Shown: piece by piece, positions 12,014-24,869 of the stretch
Numbering within the stretch: position 1 is the first letter of the stretch
How the letters are laid out: every line of letters starts with the position of its first letter
Origin: Plicaturopsis crispa FD-325 SS-3
Lineage: Eukaryota > Basidiomycota > Agaricomycetes > Amylocorticiales > Amylocorticiaceae
Direction of reading: 5' to 3'
DNA: 64,000 nucleotides
Assembly (NCBI GenBank): GCA_000827205.1
Contig: KN832560.1
Location: 668,725 to 732,724, forward strand
Program-made: the position numbers and the translations under genes
The notes under the pieces: generated by a model
The model's database searches: none
What the model was told of the DNA's origin: nothing
Seen by the model: only the letters and a program-made list of their open reading frames with translations

Positions 12014-12819
12014 TTACATCCGTTTCACAGCAATCTCTAGTTCGTCTACGTTCGTCTCAACCAAGTCCTGCCCCGTCAAGTGCGAAATATCTCCGAATTG
12101 TACCAGTGTTCCTTTGCCATCGGCGCCAACTTCAACCACGCTGATCGACGCGTTGAAGCACCTTCCGATCGAGACGCCAGGCGCGCACTGCAATTTTCTG
12201 CTGTTCGGCAGTGTGGTCAGGAGGATACCGATGAAACCCCCGTGGCTGACGACCAAGACATTCGTAGGAGGGTCTCCAGTCGCAGTTGCTGGCACGGACT
12301 GCCCTATCGTCCTATTCCACCATTGCACCGCCCGCTTCGAGAAATCAGGCGTGCTTTCCGCCGAGGGCGTTGGACCAGACCACGCAGCCGTCTTGCCTTC
12401 GATCTCGCCCATGTACTGCACCCTAGATTAGGGGACTATTTGCGTGTGTCGAATGGCGTATTCAGCGTACCCGTTCCCTGAGAGCCTCCTGCTTTTGCAA
12501 GCTGAGGTCGGGGTGCTGTGATACGATGATCTCGGCAGTCTTTCGATACAGATCCACAGGATGTCGAGAAGACACGACAGGCGCCAGTTAGCAAATCTTG
12601 GAGATCTCCAGTCTATCTCGATCATACCTTTGCGGCGCGCTTCAAGTCACTCGAGAATGCGAACTGGAAAGGGACTAGCGATAGTATGTCCGCGGTTTGT
12701 TTCGCTTGTCCCAGTCCGACTGCATTTAACGATGTATCTAGATGCCCTTGGACAATGCCCGCTCTATTGGAATCGGTTTCGCCATGGCGCACGATATAAA
12801 TCCGGGAGACGATAGACAT
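12014..12819 (-). CDS. Histidine phosphatase (phosphoglycerate mutase-like)
   Basis: A branch-1 histidine phosphatase of the PGM-like superfamily. The start MSIVSRIYIVRHGETDSN (12819) holds the phospho-accepting RHGET, followed by GHLDTSLNAVGLGQA, and SSDLKRAAK, the usual SDLxRA segment. After a first intron come TAEIIVSQHPDL and EALRER; a second intron joins to YMGEIEGKT. The distal catalytic histidine is in VLVVSHGGFIGIL. Introns are short GT..AG and keep the frame. The stop is TAA at 12014-12016 after AVKRM. Close relatives include fructose-2,6-bisphosphatase-like and broad-specificity phosphatases; the substrate here is not predictable. Confidence 0.85.
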
Positions 12820-14265
12820 GTGAGTGAGGTATCCCAGTCCACAAGCTGACGGAGGGACGACTCGGACCGGCCCGAGGCGAGCGGCGTGTAAAATTTCGCA
12901 GCCCGCGCGTATGCCTTTTCATTGACGCGTTTTGGACGCGGTCGTATCATCGTCGCAGTACTCAGCCCGCTGCTCAGTAGCAGCACGACTATATGCCTCC
13001 TTACCATTGCCAGGACATGCTTTGCTGGAGTCTCCCAAGGCGTAGCGGGAAGCATCCAAGTTAGTTGTGTTCTTAGGTATGCAGTTCCCCGTTGTTTGCA
13101 GGGTTGCTTGCTAATGTCACCTGCTGCATTCAAGCTACCTACGCTTTCGTAGCAACAGCGTATCAATGCAAGGCACATGCGCAACTTAGTGTGAGTATGA
13201 TGCAACTCTCGCTTGGGCCCAGACGCTGTCGTCCCCCAATCGTCACCATCCAACCCAAGGCGCAGGGCCATACCCGCTGATCACCTTCGCATGTGCGCAA
13301 GCGAGTAGCACACACTCCGCGTCTGCTGGTGGCTCGAGGTCATTGACCCAGGGAACTGTATGCCAGGACCTGCAGCTGCTACGATGAAGTAGTGCTTACA
13401 AGAGCTCTCGATTGGCAGTAGCGGCTCTTGCGATGAACCCTTTCATCGTTGTACCATGGTCGCTATACATAAAATTATTAGCTGTATTCGATCCTCAAAC
13501 TGTCTAGTGTCAGATATCTTCACGCCGAGGCTCCATCTATCACCCCCGGTTCTCGAAGCATGGGTGCGGGTACGATTCCAGTTGGTGATTCTCCCGCATG
13601 TTCTAGCATTATTTAGTCGGTGCGCGTGCATGTTATTTTCTATCCCCCATTATCACTGACCAAGAACGATGCACTGTAGAACCGTGCATGCAAACGGTAA
13701 CCGTCCGAGCTTGCGACCGAAAAACAAGAGCTTATTGCGCTTCTCTCTTATTTACCGCGTTTTCATGCACACGATGCAAAAAACGGTAGCTACGAGAGCC
13801 CTAATATTGTCGGTTCTCTTCCGATGCGGCTTTTAAAAAGTTCGAGAATGAAAGCTAGTCCGCCTCCCGCGAAGTTTCACGCGTTAAGGTCCGTGCCACC
13901 ATGTCTTCTTCCGTTCGTGTCTTGACTTTTGCCCTACAGTTTCGAATGGCTTTGGATTCATTTTCACCTTGAATAACGAACAAAGAGGACCACGTATCAG
14001 CTGTAACATGTCGCATTCAAGCACACCCCAACAACGCCCCTCGTTTCGATATATCTTATTAGGCTTTCCCAACCTTGGTAGCGCACCTCATGCTATGATT
14101 CTTGGGTTCGACTTTCGATGCAGGCGTTCTAGGATCTGCGCAGTCAGGTCGCTCACGCGTTTATTCTGGCTTTTATTTAACCAGGTAACTTATTGGCGAG
14201 CAGGACTGCATCGTCTCCTGGTCCGCTAACTCTTTGACGCCCACATCCCCGCCTCACCTGCGAAA
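12820..14265. other. Intergenic region without a supported gene
   Basis: A 1.45-kb stretch between divergent genes. Several 60-180-codon frames exist on both strands, but none has a family motif, codon pattern or intron structure that convinces. It must contain the promoters of the phosphatase and of the DUF6534 gene. The segment near 13680-13870 has repeated cgtttt/aaaacg words but no clear repeat unit. Confidence 0.5.
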
Positions 14266-16450
14266 ATGGCTACAGCTATCCCTGCTCTCGACAACACGTA
14301 TGTCAAGCCACTCTCAAAGTCGTTCATAGGCTGACATGTTATGGTGTAGTCTCGGCGCAGCACTTATTGGTGTCGTGATCGCGGCAGCGTCAGTCCCCAT
14401 TCACATATGTGTATGATGTTTACCCTTTGACACCCGTATCGATTGCTCTAGGCTATGGGGAGGTGCGCTGGTTTCCCTCTCTCCTAAAAACATGTCTGAT
14501 CCGTATACCCCTCCAGTATCTTGCGTACAAACATGGTTTTACTACACAAGATACCAAAAAGACCCATGGTACATCAAAACGCTCGTACGTCGACATTCCT
14601 TTATACCATACCTCGGTCCCACCCTCATTCTGTCTTGCTTTCAGGTTGCGGGCGTGCTGTTTTTCGACACTACGCACCAAGCACTCATAACGCACACCGG
14701 TAGGCTACGCGACGCGTTTTTCCATCGGCTTCACTAATGCGCATACAAGTGTACACCTACGTTGTGACCGATTTTAGTGCCGTCGCTGAGCTAGGAAATC
14801 TGGTTTGGTCAGTTTTGGTCCACCTACCTCTGTGAATTCTCCTCAAAATTTCTGTCGCTCGATTTGCAGGAGTCTCATCGTAAGCCCTGATCAACGCGCT
14901 TCGTTGTGGAAATCCAACTCACCGAATCCTTTCATTGACAGGTCGAGGTTTTGTTCAATGTATGGATATTATCTTCGGTATCCTTCCCTTCAGTGAGATA
15001 TTGACGGACATTTATAGGGCTTCACAGCGCTTCTAGTGCAGAGGTAGGAGACACGCGTGGATGGTTTGATGTCTGCCAGACTGATGATATGCCCTCAGCT
15101 TCCTGGCGTTCCGAGTCTGGAGGCGTAAGTACTTACAGCATGGTGTCTTTCCCCAGTCTGACGTTCTGTGAAGTTAGCAACAAGAGCGTAGTCATCACCG
15201 GATCGGTTGTGAGTACTTTTCTGTGTTCTTGGTCTCATGCAAACTGACCTGTTCAAACCAGGCTCTTCTGGTTGCCGGGGAATTTGGTACGTGACACAGA
15301 GATGAATCTGTCTGAGAGTAGCGCACTGAAAAGGGCGTTTATGCTTAGTATGTGTTGTTGGTACGTTCAATTCGCAATTTTCTAACCGTGACTCTTCGCT
15401 AACTACGACGAGTACAGTATACACGATAAAAGCGTACGTTCCCAGGTGTTCCGTATAGCATGCGGCCGCTGAAGGCATCTCGATAGCATACAGCTGCAGA
15501 CGTTCGAGCAACTTGCCGATCTCAAGGATCTGTCAATGGCTGTGAACGTACTCGCTGCCGCCGGTGACATTCTCATTGCACTCGTCCTCTGCATCATGCT
15601 GCAGCGTTCGCGGACGGGTTTCATGAGGTAAGTTTATGGCGGCCAAGAATATGTCTGCCCCCAGTCCAGCTGCTCACTGTTCCTCCCCACAGGTCGGATT
15701 CTATGATTAGGAAGCTCGTAGGTCGCCCCCTACACATTCATCTAGCGCCGCGTCTTAGTATTCTGTAGATGATGTTTACCATTAACACTGGAATGCTCAC
15801 GAGGTTTGGACTCCTATTCAGCGTCTCTTAACTCCACGCTAACACTTGCGCTCGGTACCACAGCATGTGCGCTTCGGCATCCCTGATCTCGGTGAGTGTT
15901 ATGAACGGAAGTGTATAGGCAAGGATCTCATTCAATTCTCTCCATAGATCCTCTGCTCGCCAAAGACGTTCATATATATCACGTTCTATTTCCAACTCGG
16001 CAGACGTACGTGTCCCTTGAAGTTCGTCGCGTTTCTTTACTTACGGAATGCGCAGTATATTCGAACTCTTTACTCGCAACACTGAACGCCCGCAAACGTA
16101 TCCGAGCCTCATCATTCAATGATGACGGAGTACTCACCATTTCGCAACACGGCCTGCAAAGGTCCGACTCTCGTGCGATCACGGGAAAGTCCGCGGTAAG
16201 TTGTCAGATGCAGCCACGTCCCTCACGAACGCCCGGTCCTCATTGCGGTGTCCTGCCAGCGCGGAGGGGCTAATATCGCGATACAAATCGACACTGTCAA
16301 GGAGTATACTCGCGACGTACGTCATTTCCCGTTCTGTCTCAGTACCGGCGCTCATACTGAGTGTGTCAACCGTAGAAAACCTCAACAGACCGTTCACCGG
16401 CACCCTCGGAAAGCGGTGTGCCAGGTCTGCCATACAAGTTGGAAGTATGA
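14266..16450 (+). CDS. DUF6534-type multi-span membrane protein
   Basis: A multi-exon gene for a seven-helix-like membrane protein of a family expanded in Agaricomycetes. Early exons give LGAALIGVVIAAALWG, SCVQTWFYYTRYQKDPWYIKT, VAGVLFFDTTHQALITHT and VYTYVVTDFSAVAELGNLVW. Later exons give LAAAGDILIALVLCIMLQRS, MFTINTGMLTSMCAS, TFIYITFYFQLGRLYSNSLL and ATLNARK, the DUF6534 signature. The tail is polar and ends PSESGVPGLPYKLEV, with TGA at 16448-16450. Two micro-exons are required: 14452-14462 (11 nt) and 14871-14880 (10 nt), each keeping the frame. The start ATG at 14266 encodes MATAIPALDNT. The function of the family is unknown; a receptor-like role has been suggested only by topology. Confidence 0.85.
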
Positions 16451-16996
16451 GGTCGTGATATTGGTAAGGCTAGTGATTCTTCTGGCGCAGGCATCTGGCT
16501 CATTGGCGTTGGTTCAGTGGACTGGCGGATAAAAAATGTGCAGGATCACACGGTGTGTACTGTGTATACATGTGCGGGAATTGGATTCTTGGGTCCCGAA
16601 TCGTGCTCTGTAGCAAAGGCTTGTATTTCTACCCTATATTGATGTTGCTCCTTCTTTAGTATTGGACATATGTAAACTGTTTGAACGCGCAGTTTTGAGT
16701 GGTTCATACGCGTCTGCGAGCGGTCCGCGGCAATCAGTCAATGCAGCATGTAAACCAACTTGTGAACCATCTAAACCTTGTTCTATCAAACCAACAGTCT
16801 GACTTACAGGATGCTCGGGCGCTCATGCAAGACGCGTTGACGGGAGAGAAAAATACAACACATTTTAGGCAGCCATACACATTTGCGTCCTTCTGTCCAA
16901 GCACACAAGCTATCGGTATAGGGAAGCACAGACTAACCACCTCTAGGATCCAAGAGCATACCCACACAGCCAAGGGAAGATACAGGCAAGGCAACC
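16451..16996. other. Convergent 3' intergenic region
   Basis: It lies between the DUF6534 gene and the DOA1-like gene, which converge. It contains AT-rich UTR-like sequence. A plus-strand frame from 16699 lacks any family signature. Nothing else is supported. Confidence 0.5.
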
Positions 16997-19900
16997 TCAC
17001 AGGAGACCGCTAATTTCTCCCGACACGTCACGTATGCGGACCTCCGGCCAGGATCCGGGCAGAGGACCAATGAGCTGCCTGATCTCAGCCGTCTGCGCGC
17101 TCTCCAGCGGCACGCCGTGCGACTTGGCTGCGTAAACCTGTGCGGGCGTCAATACCGTGTATACGGATGTTATGGAGGGGGAAGCACTAACAATGTTGCC
17201 TACGGCTACAAGAACCCGGTACACAGCCTCGGAATCGCTCCTTTCTGCCCTGAGAATCTACGCCACGGTGGAAAGTCAGCATAGAAACAGGACGAGGAAT
17301 AAGTAGAACGCTCACCCCCAATGAGAGAGTCAAATGCGCCGTGCGGATGTCAGGCTGCACGGGATAACCCAAGTTCAGGCATGAGAAGCTGAAAGTCAAA
17401 TCATGAGACGCGTCTAGGGATTAACCAAAACATTGTGGCCCACTTGAAGAGGACGGTAGCAAGCGCCACACGCTGGGTCTTGTTCAACAGCTCGTATGGC
17501 GCATCACCCAACGACTCCAGGACCTGTTTAACCCAGGCGCCCTCACCGACGGGTGCCCCCTCTAAAAATGCGTTCGACAAGGCACGGAACAACAGCAGCA
17601 CGTTCGTCTCCCTAGATTTGTTGACGGGCACAGACCATGGAGCACTCCATTCCGCAGCCTTGAAGAGCGCTCCCAGGAACTGCTCCCTCACGCCTGCGGC
17701 AGGGAATGCATTGGGACAGTAGCCTATCACGAGTCGGCTCAGGTCGATCACTACAGACGAGTTCAGATTGAGCATGACATGCTCCTGAATGTCAGAAGTG
17801 GATATACGGACCGGGGAAGCGTTGCGCAGCTGGCCATCGTTCTAAAATCTGCACGATAGCGTTCAGGTGAGCAGACCCTATTGGCGAGGGCGGTGCAGCC
17901 GCTGGGGAAGCTACGGCTTGAGCGAGGTATTTGAACGTCTCGTCTACGATTTGGCGCTCCTCCGGGGATATGGCAAGGTGGGCAATAGACTGTGCAAGGC
18001 GAAATGAGGCAACCGAAGAATCGAGGAAGGTAATGGACTAACGATTTCATTTCGAATGGTCTCATCGAACTGGTACAGTTTCCCTTGCATTGCCTGCACA
18101 TTAGCCTGTTTGAAGGCTACGGATTTCGACTAGGTACACGTCAGCAGAAGGCTGGCTCCATCTTCCACGAAAGCTACTCACTACTGGAAGTATGCGAGGA
18201 GCCGAAGGTTGCGCAGTAGGTGCGGGTGCACCGGAGTATCGCGAAGCTCCAGTGTAAGGATCCACATACGACGAGGCCGGTCCCGCGACGGGCACTGAGG
18301 CTGCGGAGCTCTGATATCGCGAAGCACCTGGGAGGCACTATTCAGATCATGCACAAGCAGGGGAAGAGTCTGCTCACCTGTGAAAGGATCGACATAGTCG
18401 TTGTTGCTATTGCCTAGACTAACACCAGCGGTGTTCTTCTCTATGAAACGCACAACTTCGTCGACGTAGGTGGTTGGTAGTTCATTTCGTTCAAGGAAGC
18501 GTTGCGCCGCGCCGTATGGATTTTCTAACGGGATCGTTAGCTTGGACGTGTCAAAAGAACGTCTGCTGAGCTCACCCGTTGTGTTGTAAGGCAGTTTGAG
18601 CGGGGGCACGCCGTCCTGGATGTCTACGTCAAATACGTAGTCGTATTCTTTGCCCTCATAGAGCTGCTTGCGGCCTGAGCCGACTGCATCCACAACGTCG
18701 CCTATCTTTTGCCAGCTCGAGGTAGCGCTAACCCACTGTAGAAATTGTTGAGTGGCTCGCCGCGTGTTTAGACAAATCGGAGCGCACCTGGTGAGCTTCA
18801 ACGTTGTCACCATTCCTAACCATCTTGACCTCGCCTTCTTTCTTTCCTAAGCAAGTAATTAGTCGTGTATAACTGCCGTCGTAGACGTCGACATACCAGG
18901 CTGCGTCAAGACTTCAGGTCCAGGAAGATCCGACTTCTTGACATCACCAACTTGCTGAGACGGAAGTGTCTGGGCTGCAACCTGATCCTCATACGTCTTC
19001 AGATCCTCCTGAGTAGCCCACCGCTCCTCAGCGGTGCTGAACACGCGGACTATGTGGTCACTACAGCCGCTGACAATATCGCCATTGGGCATAGATGATA
19101 CCGCCCAGACAGAGATCGCAGGATGCACGATGGTTTGTGCACATTCGCCGTCTGGGATGACACGAATACTAAGACAATGGGATGACTTCATCGTCGATAA
19201 GACTCACCACGCCATACGCGGACGGTGCGGTCCTCGCCACCCGATACGATATCACCGTTGGGTAGCACCGACAAGCTGTAGACGAAGGAGGTGTGCCCAG
19301 ATAGCGTATGCACGAGGTCTCCCGCGAATGTCCACACCCGGATTTCGCTTTGAAAGAGTCAGACGCCGACGCATCGCTCTGGAGAACTACGCACCTGTCG
19401 TTTGAACACGACGCGAAACCTACGTCCGGAATCAATGCCAATCCGCGGACAGCATCTGTATGCCCTCTATACGTATTCACGAGTTTATGCTGCTGCCATA
19501 ACTTGATGGTTTTGTCCGCGGAACCTGTCCGATCCCGCATATGAGCGTAGCTCGACATTACACCGGTCAATACACACCAGTCAAGAACTGATCTTCGTCG
19601 ACAGCTTGAACCGCCCAGACGGATTGTTGGTGTCCCTTCAGATCGTAGGCCAGCTGGAAGTGTTTCCATACTTTGGCGGTTCTACAATCACCTTTCGTGT
19701 CCCGATCATAGATTTAACACCAGGACGTGGAACTCACTTGTCCCAAGATCCCGAGATGATGGTACCACCCGCGGAAACGTTCAGCGCGCATACGTTTTCT
19801 GTGTGGCCCAGCAGCGAGAATTCGGGGTCCTCCTTTGACGGCGAATCCAGAGAGAAGATGTTAATGACTGTATCCTGGCCTCCGGTAACCGCATAACCTG

Positions 19901-20224
19901 CTGGATGTCTAAGTATATGTCATCGACAACGATGGCTCTGTCGTATTCACCTTTTGGCGCGTCGGCGGACGGTGGTATGTAGGCGACGGCATTGACATAA
20001 CGCGTGCCTGCGCGCAGAAGCGACGAAGGCGCGAAAGGACTAGTCGGCGATGGTCTGACCCACGAGATTGCTGTCGTATCACGCGACGCAGAAAGGATGA
20101 GCTCGTCTGTCGGCGAAGATAGTGCTCGGACCTGGATGTAGGGTCAGATGCGTTCCAGCAGAGTATCGAGCACACTGACGTCTGAGGAGTGGGCTATCAA
20201 TGTGGCGGAGAGCTTGTAGGGCAT
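16997..20224 (-). CDS. DOA1: WD40-PFU-PUL protein, Doa1/Ufd3/Lub1 (PLAA)
   Basis: A ubiquitin-binding Cdc48 cofactor that controls free ubiquitin levels and membrane protein sorting. The start MPYKLSATLIAHSSDV (20224) opens a WD40 propeller. Recognisable blades include DELILSASRDTTAISW, YAVTGGQDTVINIF, LLGHTENVCALNVS, SADKTIKLW, TYRGHTDAVRGLAL and NGDIVSGCSDHIVRVF. The central PFU domain reads GKEYDYVFDVDIQDG, LPYNTT, NPYGAAQRFLERNELP and YVDEVVRFIEKNT. The C-terminal PUL armadillo domain spans about 18050-16999 and ends EVRIRDVSGEISGLL. Numerous short introns interrupt the frame. Domain order and length match the family, so the gene is judged complete. Confidence 0.92.
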
Positions 20225-21129
20225 CGCTGGATATCCGGAGTGGACTGTCGTGATTGAGGCGTTATGTGGAACTCGTATAATTGATACAGGATTCAACGAG
20301 GAGGATATATGTAGTGTGGTGGTCAGTAGAAAGGATGTCTTGACCGTCCTGAAGTCCTCGCGCACGCGACGCGCGTCGACAGATCTCGATTATCTGAAGA
20401 CGAGGAAGACGTCAGACCGACTGCTTTCAAGTCTACATTTTCTTCTTTATCCTTACGAGCCTTACCAAAGTTACACTAGGATAGGTCTCCTCAATGCAAC
20501 GGGCGCGACAGATGAGTATGTAGACGATTTCATTGCAGGAGGTTGGCAGGAGGCAAAACAAAGTGTAATTCGAAAAAAATGTGCACCACTCTAACGAGCC
20601 CCAGAGCCGTAGACTGCGACAAAAGGGAGATACGGAGGTGTAGTCTATGCCTTGCACCAATACTTCATCTCCTGCGAGGGCCTCCCGGGTGATTCGCCGC
20701 CTGTAAATACTCCAGCGACGAAGAAAAAACCAAGAGGGGATGGGCGCGCAGGATGAGGACGCAGGCCTTTTTGACCCGCGACTTCACGGCAGGCTCAATT
20801 TCTTCCAGCGTGCTGAATTCGCGGCACGGTGCAAGTTTGAAAGGCACAACACGATGACAATAATGGTCTGGCTAGCGAGTACAGGAGTCCGTGCAACAGT
20901 CTACGAAATACAGAGAGCAAGAACCAGAGAATCCGAAAACCGAACGTACAAAGCAAGGACAAGACTCCGATGGTATTTGTTGTTGAAAAAAGCCGCGACC
21001 GTGGAGAGTAGCGAGAAAAATCCGACATGCGATAGTTTGAATCCTGAGCAGCAGAGCCAGAGCCAGAGCGCGGAGCCAAAGTCAGAGCACGAGAGGGAGA
21101 GGAAGAGATCAAGCATCGAGAGCACCAGA
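20225..21129. other. Intergenic region with unassigned open frames
   Basis: A 905-bp interval between the start of the DOA1-like gene and the end of HOP1. Both strands hold frames of 60-200 codons. The plus-strand frame 20740-21333 runs into the HOP1 last exon and is probably a shadow. Minus-strand frames around 20660-21112 show a hydrophobic run (RILWFLLSVFRRLLHGLLY) and a charged run (EFSTLEEIEPAVKSRVKKA). A small spliced gene is possible, but I recognise no family. Confidence 0.35.
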
Positions 21130-24100
21130 CTAGTCCCCGAGATCCACAGCCGTCGCCAGAGATATCTTCATCCTCTTGTTGCTGAGAGAGCCACTGCCCA
21201 TGAAAGACGTGGTCTTGCGCTTGTTATCGTTCGTAGAAGGTTGCAGCACCGTAGGACTTGCAGGAGCAGTCGGCACGAACTGAGTTTCTTCTTGGGTCTG
21301 AGAATCAGCTTGAGCGAGAGACTGCGGCGGTGAGACCATAGCGATATCGTCGGGTTCGGCTGCGTCGACGTTGGGAGCATCTTCGCCTGCTACCGTCGAT
21401 GAGCGCGAGAGGGGACTGTATAAAGTGTGAGCACAGGGCCTTTAGATTTTGATTAACGCGAAAGCCATACCTTCTGCCACGGGCACCTTGTGCGACGCGT
21501 GTGCTCCGACGCTTTAAATGGACACCAAAGGTGGGTTCGAGAGACTATTGATGTATGCCTGTTCTACGCACCGTGACTGAAGCACCCATCATGCGATTCT
21601 CCGTCTCGTAGTTGATAGAGAAGTAGTCTCTGTACGCGTGACTCTTCTTCTTCGACTGGACAAACACGTATTTCGACTTTTGTATGGTCTTGGTGGGTTT
21701 ACCCTTCATCGTACGAGGTTTCCTGCCATGGCCGGGCTTCGTCAGATTCGGAACTTTGGTCGTGGTCGTCTCCGCTGCGATGAAACCTGGGTGAGAACCT
21801 GCAGATTAGCCATGGAGTTGCGTCGGATAGATAGCTTTCTTTCTCGCCTTCCGTCTCAAGGCGGGTCATCAACTGTGAGGCCAGGCCGATGTTGCATCCT
21901 GTGCCAAAAGTCATTCCTGAGAAATTAGCACAGAAGCGCTATGGGACGAACCCATTTGTTGTGCGAACGCGATAGTGTTTTCTGGCTCGAAGACCTCCAT
22001 AGTCTTGATAGCTCTCCTGCACAAACAGCAGTCGATTAATGCCCTGGGCCACCTGCAAAGAGAGGTACGGAGTAGAACATGCCTGAAAACGGTCAGGGCA
22101 CTATACTCTGATAGACGTTGAGCGTATATTCCGTGTTCGATCAAGGGCCAGTTTTCGTCGCCGCGGAGTCTGCAGTCGAAGCAGACGAACTTCGCGGGAA
22201 TACGCTTGTCCCTGAGTGAGTGGAATCTGAACGATGTTAGATATTGGCTATAATTTGTACAGATGAGAGATGAGCCTACCCCATGCACCTATAGGTGATA
22301 GCTTGAATCAGCATACACTAAGGAATGGGATACAGACATCGTAGTTTACCAGATGTGATACCAACGACCGCAACCGCCATCACAGGAGGTACAGTCGTCT
22401 TCGGTCTGGGCCAAGAATATGAGTGATCAAAGGAAATGACCAACAAGTGAGAGACAGACCGTACTACCACACGAGCAATCTAAGCCCTTGTCGACAACTG
22501 ACTCTGTCCGCGCGGAAAAGCTGGCTCTGGGCGCGGATGAACCTGCTGCCGTATTTCCAAACGACTCGATTGGATCGAGTTGGGTCTCTACCACTTGCGT
22601 CTCCATATCTAACCACGACAGTGATGGGGAGAATCAGCTACCGTCAATGCCTCACGACTTGTATAGAAAACGAACCTAGCATCTCAGTGTCCTGCGTATC
22701 GTCAACATGCATCATGTTTTTCAGCGCCTGCGTGTCGATATCTTGACTAGATATGGCCGACTGGAAATCGGAAGCAGGTAAAGAGTTGCTGATGGGCATC
22801 ACGACCTCAAATGGAGCCATCTCGTTGAGGGAATCCACGCTGGTTGAGCACTCGCGCTCTGAAGGAAGGTCCTGCGTCTCCTCGACCTGCTGAGTCTGCG
22901 CCAAGTTTCCTGTGAACTCGGTCGCCATCTGCAAGCAACCATACCTGTCAGCAACATGCAGAAAGACAACGCGAGAGACGTTGTGGAGAAGGCGCACCTG
23001 CTGGCCTACGCGACTTGCGACAGGTAGCGACGGACCCCGGTATAGCGCTTCCCCGTCGTTGGAAGCTACCAGACCTCCGGGAAACGGTTCGATCTCCCCG
23101 TCGTCATTCCTGATACCGATCGGACCGAAGGCGATTCCTGAGTCGTTGTACCCAATGTAGCTCCCATCAGGACCGTAGGCCGGGTCGTCCTCGCCCTCCG
23201 CATCAGGATCGTCTTCGTCAGCGAGCCAGATTACTCTCCTAGTCTCTGCGTCTTTTCTGAGGGTTTCCATCTCATCTCGGCGTATACTAGCCTCCTGAAC
23301 GGGTGTCAGACTAGGTGGACCGTCGCTGTTTCCACCAGAATCGATTCCAGGTTGGGCGTCGCTGTCTTTTGGAGGAGGCAAGTACGGCGCTACGGATGCG
23401 ACACGTATGTTGACACTGTATATTCAAGATCCGAGCATAATGAGCGAATGTCCGGTGATGTACGAGCAGGATGCGTACCCGTGGAAAGGCGTTTGCAACT
23501 TTCCGAAGTCTGTTTTCTCTGGGGCTTCCGCGCCACTGTGCGTTGCAAAAGTCCACTGTGATGACCGTATGAGCAGAGTTATGAATAGTCGAAACGAAGG
23601 CTACAAACCTTATCCTTTTCACTGTCACCTGATCGAAAGTGAGGAGGCTCATAATCCTCTGGCGTGTGATCATTGTAATGCAATTTGAACGATGCAAAGC
23701 GATGAGCTGTAAGCGCACATCTGGGTAAGATATACATAGCGCACATGTTTAGTATGCACTTACCAGGAAGATGTTCCATCGGTGTTGTGGCTACTATCAG
23801 CCGCTTCACAAGCACCTAAGTAGGCAAGGTAAGCGGAAGACAGAAGACTTGACAAAGTTGTACAGGCGTACTCTCAAGCTCTTCTTGACCTCCTGGAATG
23901 TGGGTACACCTCCACGTTTGAGAGTCTCCCCCGCTGGGTCAGCCTTTTTGCTAGGCCCGTTCATCGACATTTTCTCGAGCTCCTCGCCGAGAGACATTAT
24001 GGGGATCGTCTTGTCGCTTCCAGGGATAGAGTGGTACTGAGGGTGTCAAGGGCGGGGTAAGCGTATGACAGCGTATCGATATATTTCAAGCTGACCTTGA

Positions 24101-24869
24101 AATTGAACGTATACGCCTCAATGATACTGTAATTTGGTTGGTACCATTCCTTGCTGATACGCTACTGAAGTACAAGTACTTACTTATTCGGGTCTTCGTT
24201 GTCCTGTGCAGTGTGCACATACAAGTCACGTCATCGACAGAGTTATTGACCGGTTGAGAACATTGAAAACTGACCAGAAATATGGCGAAAACAAAGCTAC
24301 GAAGGTACTTCTTCTCTAGCGCATCAAAGATGCCAAACTCCTGCGTATGAGGCGATGTTAGCCATGCATTCAGATCGAAGGGTCTGTGCATCAAATTACC
24401 AGAAAGTTCAGCAGCTTGTCGGCCTCTTCTGTAAACCCTCGAGTGATCGTCATCACATTAAGTCCGTTACGATCGTCCCTGTCACGAGAGGATTCGCCGC
24501 CGCCTGACTGGAAAGAAAGTAGGGATTCTTTCGACGACACGAGATTACCTGGGCGATAATGTGAGTATCAAAAGGACGCGGCAAATCATTCTCAGCCGTA
24601 CAACTAGTGAAATTATCCGCAGGCAGAAGGCCTCTGTTAGTAGCGACACGATACACGGCGTCAGTTTGGGTACTTTTGTAGATGTACATCGCGCGAATCA
24701 CAAACCTAAGATATGTGATACATCCCAACCCGGCTTGAAGTAGAGTCTTCACGACCACGAGACTCTGAGTAGCAGTGATAGCCTGTATCGACGTAAATAT
24801 AATATGTAGAACAGGCATAGCTAGAGTTCCGCATACCTGATTATTTGTCCTCGTAGCCTGAGCTTGCAT
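21130..24869 (-). CDS. HOP1: Meiotic HORMA-domain axis protein Hop1
   Basis: Hop1 builds the meiotic chromosome axis and promotes interhomologue recombination. The start MQAQATRTNNQ (24869) leads into the HORMA domain: AITATQSLVVVKTLLQAGLG, DALEKKYLRSFVFAI, EAYTFNFKYHSIPG, PIMSLGEELEKMSM, TFQEVKKSLRVRLY, LVKRLIVATTPMEHLPG and RFASFKLHYNDHTPEDYEPP. An acidic linker follows (PDAEGEDDPAYGPDGSY). Next is DIDTQALKNMMHVDDTQDTE, then a PHD-like zinc finger (DDCTSCDGGCGRWYHIW, then FVCFDCRLRG), then a winged-helix-like part with RAIKTMEVF and IAFAQQMG. The basic C terminus (SLSNKRMKISLATAVDLGD, TAG at 21130-21132) resembles a HORMA closure motif. About 15 or more short introns are present; not all were fixed. 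Confidence 0.88.

Noticed and set aside
12738-13271. 177-codon minus-strand frame upstream of the histidine phosphatase
   Set aside because: It overlaps the first exon of the phosphatase in another frame and has no recognisable domain or intron structure.
20740-21333. 197-codon plus-strand frame
   Set aside because: Arg/Glu/Ser-rich composition, overlaps the HOP1 last exon on the other strand, no family signature.
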